A DNA stretch of 64,000 nucleotides from contig NC_079147.1 in the NCBI RefSeq assembly GCF_945859685.1, forward strand, positions 15,851,289 through 15,915,288, read 5' to 3'. The position numbers and the translations under genes are program-made. The DNA comes from Eupeodes corollae. Its lineage: Eukaryota; Arthropoda; Insecta; Diptera; Syrphidae. The notes below the pieces were generated by a model. That model saw only the letters and a list, made by a program, of their open reading frames with translations, had not been told where the DNA came from and did not search any database. Numbering within the stretch: the first letter of the stretch is position 1; each line of letters starts with the position of its first letter. Shown here piece by piece: positions 53,461 to 64,000 of this stretch.

Positions 53461-55757
53461 TTCTCAAAACCCATCTCTGCCTATCAACTCCTACTCTCAC
53501 CTCCCCGCGGTGAACATTGGGTGCCTAGTACCTCAACTGGAAATTGGGTTCTAACCCCAGTGGAAAGTTGTTAGGGGCAACAAACGATAAAGGGGGGTGT
53601 TTCCACTAAGGCACCTCTCCTTATCCAGACGGCAGCGGAGGAATTCCCGAGATAGAATCAACGGTTGCCATGGCGTCTACAGTTTCAGTAAGGTTGAACT
53701 ACTTAGTGAACACCTTATAGAGCTTCTTCGACATATTCGGAGCCCAGGCCTGTAAGGAGCGGTTTATCCGGCTCCCCTTCTTTGGAGTAATACTAAGGAT
53801 CTGGCCCTCCAGGTTGGGGGTTGTGCCGTCTGGGTGACTTCCTGGCCACGTAAAAAATACCTTTAGTTGCGAAGCACCAAAAAGCCTCGGATACGGACGG
53901 ATTGACTGTTGACAACCCACGCAAACGAAATAAAGACAACGAACTTCGGATCTTTACGTGGATTGTTAGGTCCCTTAATAGACAAGGCTAAATTCGGCAA
54001 CATAAGCCTGATATGCGCTCATGCCCCAACAGAGGAGAAAGATGAAGACACCAAAGATCTTCAAGCTCTTGGACAAGACATATGAGCAGTGCCCTGGCTA
54101 TGACATTAAAATTGTCTTAGGAGATTTAAACGCTAAGGTGGGAAGAGAAGACATCTTTGTTAGCCCAATCGGGACATAAAGCCTGCACGACACCACCTCC
54201 GACAACGGATTCAGACTGGTCGATTTCACTGCGGGGCGAGACGTTCTGGTAGCTAGTACGCAGTTCACACTTCTCAATATCCACAAGAGGACATGGAAAT
54301 CTCCTGATCAATCAACCGTCAACCAGATTGACCACATTGCGATCGACGCACGACACTTCTCCAATATACTGGATATCCGAACTTTCCGAGGGGCCAACGT
54401 TGACTCGGACCACTACCTCGTTGTAGCCAAGGTACGGCTACGAAAATCTCGGTCCAAGCCAAAACAAGGAAGTACTGTGAGAAGATTCGACGTTAGATGT
54501 CTACAATCGCAAGAGACTGCCATGTCCTTTTCCGATCGAGTCTCTAGTAACCTCTTAAGGAGTCCTATTCTGCCTGCATTAAGCATTGAAAACCTCCTAG
54601 GGTACTAGCCTTGAACCGAAGCCTGTAAGGACGATCAGGGGAGCATGCACCAACTCATCTTTGAAAATATGGTCGGAAGAAAGCATGCCCGATGAGTGGA
54701 ATCTCAGCATAGTTTGCCCGATACATACAAAATAAGACGCTCTTAATTGCGCCAATTACAGAGGCATCAATCTCCTAAACATTATATATAAGATAGCATC
54801 TACCGTATTATGTGAACGTCTGAAACCGTTTGTCAAAAACCTGTAGGACCAGGAAAGTCCACTACCGAACAAATATTCACACTACGGTAGATCTTGGAAG
54901 AAATCCAGGAGCTTCAAATTGATACCTACCATCTCTTCAACTATTTTAAAGCCGCAATGTCTAATTTTGGCATCCTTGACAAACTTATCCGTTTGTGCAG
55001 AATGACGATGGAGAATGCACGCTGCTCTATCAAGGTCGGAAAAGATCTTACGGATGCATTTGATGTCAAAAAAGGTTTAAGACAAGGCGATACACTGTCA
55101 TACGACTTCTTCAACATCATTCTGGAAAGAATTGTACAAAACTCAACGGTAAATTACTCGGATACGCAAATAACATTGACATAATTGGAAGATCAAGGCG
55201 TGATGTCAGTGGAGCGTTTTCGAGCATTGCGACGGAAGCGAAGTAGATGGGTTTAGTGGTCAATGAGGGCAAGACCAAGTATATGCTGTGGCTGTCATCA
55301 AAAAAGGACACTGAACAACGACGTCTCTTGTTCTTGAGAAGTAAAGTCCTCTCTCGAGCATCTAAAATCACCATCTATAAGACACTTATCATTCCGGTTC
55401 TCATTTATGGCGCTGACGAATGTACCCTGTCAAAGAAAGATGAGAGCGTCTTAGGATGCTTCGAGAGAAAAATTCTTTAGGTGATTTTGGTCCCGTATGC
55501 ATAGATGGAGAATGGAGGAGAAGATATAACGACGAACTGTACGAGCTGTACAGCGACACTGACCTAGTTAGCAGAATTAAAGTCCAACGGTTAGGTCATG
55601 TAGAGCGAATGGACATCAACGTTCAGCCTGGAAGGTCTTCGAATCCAATCCCGAGGGACGACGCAGTAGAGGAAGACCGCGACTCAGGTGGCGCACGCAG
55701 GTGGGTTGAGGGCCAGGTCCACGCCGGGTTGTAGCGCCACCTTAAGTAAGTAAGTAA
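53461..55757 (+). mobile_element. RTE-type LINE, longest copy (R7), decayed
   Basis: It covers the 5' region (53461-53970, homologous to R1 and R8), endonuclease (54000-54560) and RT (54640-55740) in the plus orientation. It ends in TAGCGCCACCTTAAGTAAGT and further GTAA units. Endonuclease motifs in broken frames include ISLICAHAPTEEKDEDT near 54005, KIVLGDLNAKVGREDIF near 54107, VNQIDHIAIDARH near 54315 and NVDSDHYLVVAKV near 54397. RT pieces include DLTDAFDVKKGLRQGDTLSY (frame at 54894-55184) and the C-terminal IDGEWRRRYNDELYELYSDT (frame at 55456-55734). Part of the region between endonuclease and RT is deleted. Confidence 0.8.
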
Positions 55758-57732
55758 GTGTTACTTATTTTAGGTCATCAATCAAACAATCAAATTTTTG
55801 ATAAACTTAAAAGTCTAAGTTCCTATAAATCTTGTTTTTTTTTTGGAGAAACTCTATTTGAAAGTTTCATGAAAATTCCTTCATGAAACGTCCGTAGAGA
55901 ATCAGTGCCTTCTAATTTACAATTTTCAATCATTCCTGTTTCCGAGTCATTCCAGTGATGGAGAGGATGTACACTTTTTATGCCGATTCCAATTTGCTAT
56001 TTTCAAGATAGAACTTTTCATGACAAGAAGGCCACACTAATTTCCCCAATTCTACAACCCTATTGCATCATATACACCCTCCATCTTATTTAGAAGCTTT
56101 TAAAAGCTCGACTACTCGACTTTTCAAAACAAATTTCGTATTTATTAAGATTCCCCTTAACTGAGAAATTTCATCCCCTATTATTTGCGTTTGCAAAACT
56201 TCCCCATCAAAACACGTTATTATTTCATTGTTCTCTACAACTTGGTTCAAAGTGTTTTTACCATTCGCCGAGTGAGCACACATTTCGTCCTTTTTCAAAA
56301 ACCCTACCGTATGGGAATTTATTAAAAGATATTATTTATATACACACATATTTATTTGTATATAGATACGAGTACAACAACAATCCGTCGCATAATAACG
56401 AATAACGATTTACACACAGGGTACACGTTCCGCAAAGTGTCATCCACATCCGTGAAATTTGTTCTCTCCTAATTTATTTTATTGTTTTATTTAAAACAAA
56501 AATAACAAAAGAAAATAAAGGAAATTAATTTGGGGTTTGTTTTAAATTTTGTTTGTTTTTGGTTTTTTTTTTCTCGATTGACCTGAATTTATGATATGTA
56601 AATGAAAAAATTATGATTTAATTAATATTCTCAAAAAATAACAACCAACTAAATACAATCAGATTGTAATTAAAATGTTGGTAATGTTAAATTAAAGTTG
56701 GCAAAAGTGAAAACACGTTTTATCGATTCGATTTAAAATAAAAAAGTTAATTTTCCAAAATACATAAATGTAAGTGATATTAAATTTGTTTGTCTTTTGA
56801 AATTTATGTGATTATTAAAACATAATAAAATTATAAAATACACAAAAACAACAAACAGGAGTAACGAAAATAAATAAAACAACAACAACAAAAACAACCA
56901 AAAGAAAAAGAACAACAACAACATTACGAAAACATTGCCAGATCCCATTAAGGTAAGGCAAATTGGATTACCTTGTTAAGTTAAGGCATTTTGTCACTCG
57001 GATATATTTACTCGTAAGGTCGCATAAGTATAAAAAAAAACCATACCTTTGCTGTCTCATCGTCCTCATCATCATCATCGTCCAATTCAACCAAAGTTAT
57101 AGTTATATAGGCACAGGCATAGGCATATGTTCGTATAGCGGTGAAGGTTGCCAAATAGGTTAAATAAATGTTGTATGATAAATGTCCCCTTTTTCCAACT
57201 TCAATTTACTTCGAGTTCAAAAAGTTTGGGCTTATGCTGTAGGTCAAGGCTTAAGAAATTTTGAAGTTTCTCAAAAATGGGAACAAAAATAGAAGTACAA
57301 AAAATATTATTAAAACGGGAGCATTTTCTTGTGTTTATTGTTCTTGAAATGGAATTCCTGAGAATCCTCGACGTCGATAAAAATATTGAATAGTAATTAG
57401 GTCTAACGTGACGGATGGTAAAAAATTTGTAAAACTTCGACTTTCACCAGGAAGTATTATTTGGTGCCCAGAACTGACAAGCGTATTTGAGAAATGGTCA
57501 AATTCTGCTTATTATCCTAAGAATCAGATTTGTTTCGACTCCCCTCTAATCTAACCAAGAATTGAATTGGCTTCGCCCTCATTAGTTATTTAGTTGAATT
57601 AAAAGAAATTACAGAAAGATTTCTTGTAATGCTCATAGTTTTACATTTACCAAATTTAAGAAGCAAACAGTTTCGAACACAGTAATTAAACAATTAGTTG
57701 AGGTCCTTTTGCAATTTCTTACAATCTTACTT
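55758..57732. other. Intergenic sequence, nothing recognised
   Basis: AT-rich, with a 56500-56940 stretch of A/T and CAA-rich simple sequence and an (ATC)n run near 57065. Open frames here (for example 56086-56298 minus, 56963-57163 plus) have no recognisable motif. Confidence 0.35.
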
Positions 57733-59425
57733 ACTGACTTATTAAGGTGGTGATACAGTCCGGGGGCGGACCTGGGCTTCAACCAACAGCGGTCTCCAGT
57801 TTTGCACGCCAAGTTGGTTGAGGTCTTCACCCCCCTGAGTGCGCCACATGAGTAGCGGTCTTCCTCTACAACGCCGTCCCTCGGGATTGGATTCAAAGAA
57901 TCTTCCGGGCTGGAGCGTTGATATGCATTCGCTCTACATGACCCAGCCATCTAAGTCGATGCACTTTAATTCTGCTAACTAGGTCAGTGTCGCTGTACAT
58001 CTTGTACAGTTCTTCGTTATATCTTCTCCTCTATTCTCCATCTATGCGTACGGGACCAAAAATCCCCGAAGAATTTTACTCTCGAAGCATCCTAAGACGC
58101 TCTCATATTTCTTTGACAGGGTCCAGGCTTCAGCGCCATAAATGAGAACCGGAATGATGAGTGTCTTATAGATATTGATTTTAGATGCTCGAGAGAGGAC
58201 TTTTCTTCTCAATTGCCTTCTAAATCCAAAGAAGCAGCGATTTGCAAGAGTTATTCTTCGTTTGATTTCAGCGCTGGTGTCGTTGTTTGTGTTTATACCG
58301 GTACTTAGGTAGACAAAGTCCTCAACTACCTTAAAGTTATAGCAGACCATTGTGAGGCTTTGTCCAACACGTCGTTGTTCAATGTCCTGTTTGATGACAG
58401 CATATACTTCGTCTTGCCCTCATTGACCACTAAACCCATCTTCTTCGCTTCCGTCGCAATGCTCAAAAACGCTCCACTGACATAACGCCTTGGTCTTCCA
58501 ATTATGTCAATGTCATCTGCGTATCCAAGTAATTGGATGGACCTTTGAAAGATTGTGCCTCTGGTGTTGACGGTTGAGTTTTGCCCAGTACTTTCCAGAA
58601 TGATGTTGAAGAAGTCGCATGACAGTGCATCGCCTTGTCTAAAACCTTTTTTGACATTAAAAAAAATTTAGAGGGTCTCCTTTTTTATGTATCGTGTAAA
58701 CTATGCTGAGATTCCACTCATCGGGCATGCTTTCTTCCGACCATATTTTGCAGATGAGTTGGTGCATGCTCCCTACCAAGTCATCGCCTGCTGCTTTGAA
58801 TAGTTCGGCAGTCCGATGAGACTCGATCGGAAAAAGACATGGCAGTCTCTTGCAATTGTCGAATTTTCAGTTTAGGTATTCCGCTAATTGTTTGGCGTAC
58901 AGATCTGAAGTTCGTTGTTCTTATTTCGTTTGCTTGGGTTGTCAACAGTGAATCCATCCGTATCCGAGGCTTGTTGGTGCTTTGCAACTAAGGTATTTTT
59001 GACCTCGTCAGGTAGTCACCCCGACGGCATAGCCCTCAACCTAGAGAGCCAGATCCTAAGTATAACTCCAAAGATGGGTATCCCGACAAAACCGCTCCGT
59101 AGAGGCCTGGGCTCCGAATAAGTCGTAGTAGCCCTGTAAGGTGTTCACTAAATAGTTCAACCTTACTGGTTCTCGAGAATTCAACCGCTGCCGTCTCGAT
59201 AAGGAGAGGTGCTTTAGTGGAAACACCTCTCCCTCTCTCTCGTTTGCTGTCCCCAACAACTTTCCGCTGGGGTTAGAACAAAATCTCCAGTTTAGATACT
59301 ATGCACCCGATGTTCACCGCGGGGAGGTTTGAGTAGGAGTTGATAGACAGAGGTGGGCTTGGAGAAAACCCTGTGGACGCTTTAGTCCTCTTGAATGCAC
59401 ATGTCTACCATTTGAACATCTTACA
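57733..59425 (-). mobile_element. RTE-type LINE, internally deleted (copy R8)
   Basis: The 3' end (TATTAAGGTGGTGATACAGT, left) is followed on the minus strand by RT C-terminal blocks. The frame at 58042-58350 reads FKVVEDFVYLSTGINTNNDT, ILANRCFFGF-like and KTLIIPVLIYGAEAWTLSKK. The RT core and most of the endonuclease are deleted between about 58670 and 58870. The 5' region then runs to about 59425, ending in the same TCTACCATTTGAACATC as copy R1, so both 5' and 3' ends are retained. The 5' region is shared with R1 and R7. Confidence 0.75.
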
Positions 59426-59439
59426 ATCACGAGAGCTTA

Positions 59440-60130
59440 AAACAGTTTTGAAAAATTGTTACATCGTCGACATAAATAAAGCACTAAAAGTGCTTCAACA
59501 TAGACGGTTAATCGTTTAGAAACAAAATAAAGAGAATAAGGCCTAAGTGACTACCTTGTAGTATTCCAGAGTTAACTTCGAACTTGTTTGATTCGCATTA
59601 TAGAAAATGTACTGAGCATGATCGATGCAATAAATAATATTGTGGCCATTTTACGAAATGTTCAATAAAACGCAGGTTTCTTAATTTAAGAAGCAAAACT
59701 CTATGTGAGATGATATGTCTAATTCCTTACCGAAGTCAGTAAAAATACAGACCAATTATGTTAATTATGAGTCAAATCAGTTTTTAGAACGCCCCTTAGT
59801 AAAACCGTGCTGTTTTGGAACGATTATAGATTTAACATAAAAACTATAGTGATTTACAAACAATAGGCTCAAAGAGTTTACGAACAATAGCTTGGTCTTC
59901 TCTTTTATGTGAGGTGATTATAAAGAAACTTTTCCAATAGATAAAAACGCAAAAAGAATGGACGAAGGAAACGACATAATGACTTACACAGTTTTTCAAA
60001 ATTGTAGATGGTTCATCAGGACCTTGATTTACAAGTATAGTCAAGATTGTAATATTGTCAGAATTATTATTGAAGTTCATATCGGTCAAGTAATTAAAAA
60101 ATTTCAATAGATCAAAGCCTTGATTTATTA
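59440..60130 (-). mobile_element. Jockey/CR1-like LINE fragment
   Basis: On the minus strand the frame at 59844-60107 reads ILVNQGPDEPSTILKNC and FYWKSFFIITSHKRE-like residues (RT motif 1-2 region). Further on (about 59570-59480) another frame reads NSGILQGSHLGLILFILFLN, the block before the FADD motif. The relationship to the relic at 15245-17095 is clear from these blocks. The catalytic Asp pair is not retained. Confidence 0.55.
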
Positions 60131-62099
60131 CGTCAGATTCACCATAGCTTTAAGCATCAATGCTTATGGTACCACTGCTTAAAGTATAACTATAAAAAGT
60201 CCTTTGTAAGAAGTCCGAAAAAAATTAATTATCTATAATATATATCGTGACTTGAAGGACCATTGAGCTTAAGAACAAACTGGCGGAACAATATTTTTTG
60301 TTGATTTCATTTTTTTAGAAAAAAAAGGTTTCTTATTTAAGCTAATGGTAAAATGCAAAAATAAAAAGAAAAACAAAATAATTGTGACAAAATGACGATA
60401 AACGAAATATAAGGCTTTTTGCTTTTGGAATTTGTCAAATTTGACGCTTTGTCAATATTAATAAATCTCTTAAATCTATGTCCAAGGTTAAAGAGATGTG
60501 TTTGATTTTGCGTGTACGAAAACCCTCATTTTCGTTCTCAATATCTCAAGAACTAGTAAAGATATCGAATTCCTATTTTAAACAAATTTGGTTCAGTACA
60601 AATATCTCACGAACCAATGATGATATCGAAATTCGTTCAAAATTGTATTTTACGCATTATTATTATTTTTGTAAATAAAAAAAATGTCTTACGAATTGAA
60701 ACTTACATAACGTTTAGAATAGTTTTATACGACAAGAAATAACATTATTTACAATACGGCAATTTTTTTATAAAAATTATACTGACTGTTTTTTTTTTTA
60801 ACGTTCAGAAAACAACAATTAATTTTTCCATTTTGATTCATATTGTTTGTTTTTATAAAAAAAACTTGACAGGGCTTTGAGCAAAAGTCATAATAATTCG
60901 CTTACAGAATTATAATTTTTGTTTTTGCTTTCAGTATTGTACCACCATATAGTTTTTTCGTATATTTCTTCTTTGATACGCTTTAAGTTCAAATTGAAGC
61001 AACTAAGAAAAAAGTGTTCAAAACATCCTTATTTTGAAACTTACTTTTAAAAAATGTTGCCTTATTTATGTTTAACCCTGGGATTGCTTTAAACGATTAA
61101 TTACAAAAATTAACATCAATGACCTTTCGCGTATTTTTAAAACTATCAAGCGGGAGCGAAAAAGCAGTTTTGACAGGGTTATCTAATCCAGAAACCCGGA
61201 ATTCGCCTTGGATTCGTTTTTTCTTGTATGGAAAACTAGAAGGTCATTCGAAATTGTTGGAATTTGTTAGAATTATTTAAGGACGATTGACCAATTTATA
61301 TTTTTTTAAGATTTCTAAGAATTTTCTAGGCGGATTGACAGAGCGGAGATTCAATAAATATAAACACAATTCACTATTCATTCTTTTCATGACTTTTTGA
61401 ATTATGCCACAGAGAATTCTTGAGAAATCTAATCATAAAAATTCTGTTCTCAAATTTCTGACAGTAAAAGTAAAAAACTCGCACCAGAAACTTTGTGTTT
61501 ATATTTCTGAAAATACGGAAATCTCTGGGATCGTAGAAATATAATATATAATATAAACTGTCCAATTTAATTTAAGAAATAATTCATCTGTCAAACTATC
61601 AAAAATAAAATATTGACGTAACATGGTACACATTATTGATTTAAGCAACCTTTTTGATTGGGGTCTTGAATAGCAGAGTTCTTCCAGATTTGTTCGTCAT
61701 AATTACATGAATTTCGCTTACGTTTGGTCATCGAGACGAATTGAGAAGCTTTTGAAACTATTGTACAAAAAAACTGGAATTGTTTTAAACTTCTTAGAAA
61801 GAAAAAATCACGTCATTATTTATTTATATTTAAATACATACATACGAGTACATTAACTTAATGTATAAAAATTAAAATGAAACTCTATACTCCATATTAA
61901 ATAGAGTTTTCTATTCGGTTACTGCCTACATTTTTTAGAAATACATCTTAATGTGATGTTGTTTACACTATTTTTTAAGACCTTTCGATTGTGTGTATCA
62001 GAAAATACTTGTAAAAAACTTAAACTCCTCAATTTTAAACTAGAATCATTTGTAGCTATTTATTAAGGCGTAAACAATATATCACGATTGGTGATGTGT
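60131..62099. other. AT-rich sequence, nothing recognised
   Basis: Very AT-rich. At 60490-60660 it contains alternating AATATCTCAAGAAC / AATATCTCACGAACC blocks, a local imperfect repeat of about 65 bp. TTGACAGGG occurs at 60868 and 61173. Neither defines an element I can name. Confidence 0.35.
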
Positions 62100-62290
62100 T
62101 GTCAAAAGAAATTGAAAATATTTTTGGTGTACCCCAAGGCAGTCATGTAGGACCTCTTCTTTTAATTCTTTTCATTGCATTTCAAATTCGAACTTTTTAT
62201 TATATACTGACGCCCACAAGTTTTTTAAATGCATAAAAGTGTTCAAATGTATCTGAATAATATAATTAATTGGTGAAACCGAAATGGGCT
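62100..62290 (+). mobile_element. LINE RT scrap
   Basis: The plus strand reads NIFGVPQGSHVGPLLLILFI near 62115-62175, the conserved block before the RT catalytic motif of Jockey/CR1-like LINEs. The following catalytic region is not recognisable. Confidence 0.5.
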
Positions 62291-62779
62291 ATTTTTTTAA
62301 ATTTAAATAAATTTAGTCCTATGAAATATTCAAGAATTTATTGCCCAATAAGTTTTGAATACAAAATTGATGATATCTGTCTGCTAAGATTTTTGAACCA
62401 AAAGGTTTTGACGGCTATTTTTATTCTAAAATAACTTTTCAATTCAAATTGATTAAGTAAGGTCTAGAGACAAATCTCTTGAATTTAAAAGAGAATTAAG
62501 TTCTGCTTTCTTTGCGTTTTATGTCTAAAACACTAATATTAATTCGAAAACTTGTCAAATATTTCAAGACGTTTTTTTAAACACATAAGAGTCTCTTCCT
62601 CTAATCTAGATTCCTTTAACTTTTGGAAGTATTGAAAAATGTCTATCAAGCTCATATAAAATGTGAAATTCATAGAACTTAATGTGACTTAAAATCCGAT
62701 ATTCCGAGGAAGGCAATAAACCAATAGTGTTATTTGTATGATAATTATCTAGTAAGAAGATATGTATGTATGTACATAC
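62291..62779. other. AT-rich sequence, nothing recognised
   Basis: No feature was identified between the LINE scrap and the hAT-like end at 62780. Confidence 0.35.
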
Positions 62780-63010
62780 CAGTGGCGAGGCGTGACTTAT
62801 TTATAAAGTTAAGTCGGAGAAAAATGAGGGACTAGAAAATATATCAGAAATGTACTTGCTGAAAAAGATCTCCCAACTGAAGTAACAATATTCGGAAGTG
62901 TTAAAAACAATCTACTCAAATTAAAAATTTGAGGAAATGTGTCGCGTAACATGTCTAACATGAGTGCTAAATCTTCAAGGTGACGAAGGGATGGAGTTGT
63001 ATGCAAAAAC
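62780..63010 (-). mobile_element. hAT-like relic (dimerisation domain and terminus)
   Basis: CAGTGGCGAGGCG at 62780 has the CAGTGGCG form common at hAT termini. Just inside it the minus-strand frame at 62809-63021 reads FPQIFNLSRLFLTLPNIVTS followed by VGRSFSAS. This matches the C-terminal dimerisation domain pattern (LTLPxTxxxxERSFS) of hAT or ZMYM1/TTF-type transposase-derived proteins. The rest of the gene was not found. Confidence 0.55.
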
Positions 63011-64000
63011 TTTAAGTTCATTTTTTAAAGCCGCAAAATCGAATATTCCAGGAAAAATATTTATTAAACAAGATATTTTTTCATACGGCATTGTTGCTAC
63101 AAAAGAATCCTATTTCGATTTATTAAGAATGTTAATCTAAGAATACTAAATTAGTAAAAGATTTATATCTTGCATTAAGTTGACATATAATATTATCTTT
63201 AATTTCTGTACAAAAAAGCGTTTATAGCGCGTTTTTGAATCCGTTTCAAACAATATCCTTTTCAATGCCGGTTCTCCGCAACCGTTAGCGTTTAGACTTT
63301 CGAAAATTGATTCAAATTTCTCTATCAAATCAGAGCCAAGCCAAGCCAAGGTTCAAAACATTCTATTTCTCTCTTTGCGATTTTAACATCCGTTTGTTTA
63401 TTTGGAATCAAATTGAAAAGAACACCAGAAATATTTGCTTTCTAATTTAATGAATAAGCTCAAAGGAGGGGTAGAGTGTCCTATTTCTACAAGAAATTAA
63501 ATTTCTTAAAGTCATTATTTTCATCTAACAAAAAATCTCTCAAACAGCAATCTATTCCTATAAGAGCCATTGTGACTTTTAATTTTAAGTTACTAAAATT
63601 TAAACTAAAAGGCAACCACATTTCCCAAATTACTTCCAATTCAAATTTTGTTCACACTTTTATTTATACACCTTGCACTGCAAATCTGCCTCATTAATGT
63701 TGGCTACTTGTGCCACTTAATTAAAATTACAGTAACTTTCTGCCAAAAATAATTCCACTACGTAATTTTGCTTAAGTGGCAACCCCTACTTCTTAAACTT
63801 CATCCGCCGAGAATGAAGGAAAATATCGAATAAGTCGATAGAAGACGGGTTACGTTTGGCTTGTTTTCTATACAGAATGGATGAATTTTTGTTTGCTCTA
63901 TGAATAACAAGTGTAGTGCGTCAACGCACTGCTTTGCTTAGGCTCAACCTGACATGCGCAATGCGTATTTCTCCATTTCCAACAATCTTGTTTGTTTTTG
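63011..64000. other. Right edge, nothing recognised
   Basis: Small frames at 63146-63349 (minus) and 63476-63697 (plus) lack known motifs. From about 63770 composition becomes more balanced, and a gene or promoter may begin beyond the edge. Confidence 0.35.

Noticed and set aside
57065..57085. Coding Asp/His repeat from the ATC run
   Set aside because: It is a short simple-sequence run in intergenic DNA without a supporting frame.
1..64000. CRISPR arrays, bacterial operons or rRNA genes
   Set aside because: No regularly spaced identical repeats, Shine-Dalgarno-led gene clusters or rRNA signature sequences were seen; the window is eukaryotic.

Overview
The window is nuclear DNA of a fly (Diptera, probably a higher brachyceran; the species cannot be told from the sequence). 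The evidence is short introns of 55 to 107 bp with GT..AG ends, three host genes whose predicted proteins look like their fly orthologues, an AT-rich background, and a dense load of insect-type transposable elements (TEs), including a Copia element with the classical initiator-tRNA-Met primer site. Most of the 64 kb is TE sequence in various states of decay. All calls are made by eye from sequence and motifs; no database was searched.

Host genes. (1) 8808-11713 (+): four-exon WD-repeat gene for the small-subunit processome protein Utp21/WDR36, 905 aa. (2) 32138-33447 (-): two-exon type I (DNAJA) DnaJ/Hsp40 co-chaperone, 404 aa, resembling Drosophila Droj2. (3) 51373-51712 (+): two-exon mitochondrial ribosomal protein bS21m (mRpS21), 87 aa. 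All three have intact reading frames once spliced.

Layout. 0-8.7 kb holds AT-rich dispersed repeats with an internal tandem unit of about 170 bp, a broken copy of a multi-copy arthropod protein family, a mariner-like scrap, and an RTE-type LINE fragment with a readable endonuclease domain. 8.8-11.7 kb is Utp21. 11.8-17.5 kb holds RTE and Jockey/CR1-like LINE relics and a mariner broken by a MITE and a SINE. 17.5-22.5 kb is a young Copia element whose gag is split by a MITE. 23.1-24.4 kb is a Penelope-like relic. 25.2-26.4 kb is an RTE relic carrying a SINE. 26.55-30.58 kb is a PIF/Harbinger-type element carrying an almost intact DNA transposon of unusual type. 32.1-33.4 kb is the DnaJ gene. 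34.4-44.6 kb holds LINE, mariner and Tc1 relics, including a Tc1 with two further elements nested in it. 48-51 kb holds a mariner and a MITE with 8-bp target duplications. 51.4-51.7 kb is mRpS21. 51.9-59.4 kb holds three more RTE copies. 59.4-64 kb is mostly AT-rich with LINE and hAT scraps.

How the parts relate. Eight RTE pieces occur on both strands. A tRNA-derived SINE (A and B boxes, Asp-like anticodon region) ends in a 33-nt segment that matches the RTE 3' end at 28 positions, so the RTE is the likely source of its mobilisation machinery. Three SINE copies have 14-bp target duplications, and each lies inside a different older TE, which gives a relative insertion order. The most novel-looking unit is the 3.34-kb transposon at 26742-30082. 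It has 33-bp perfect terminal repeats, an ATGT target duplication, a subterminal TTAAGCG(A/C)CA motif array and a two-exon transposase-like gene interrupted by a single TGA codon.
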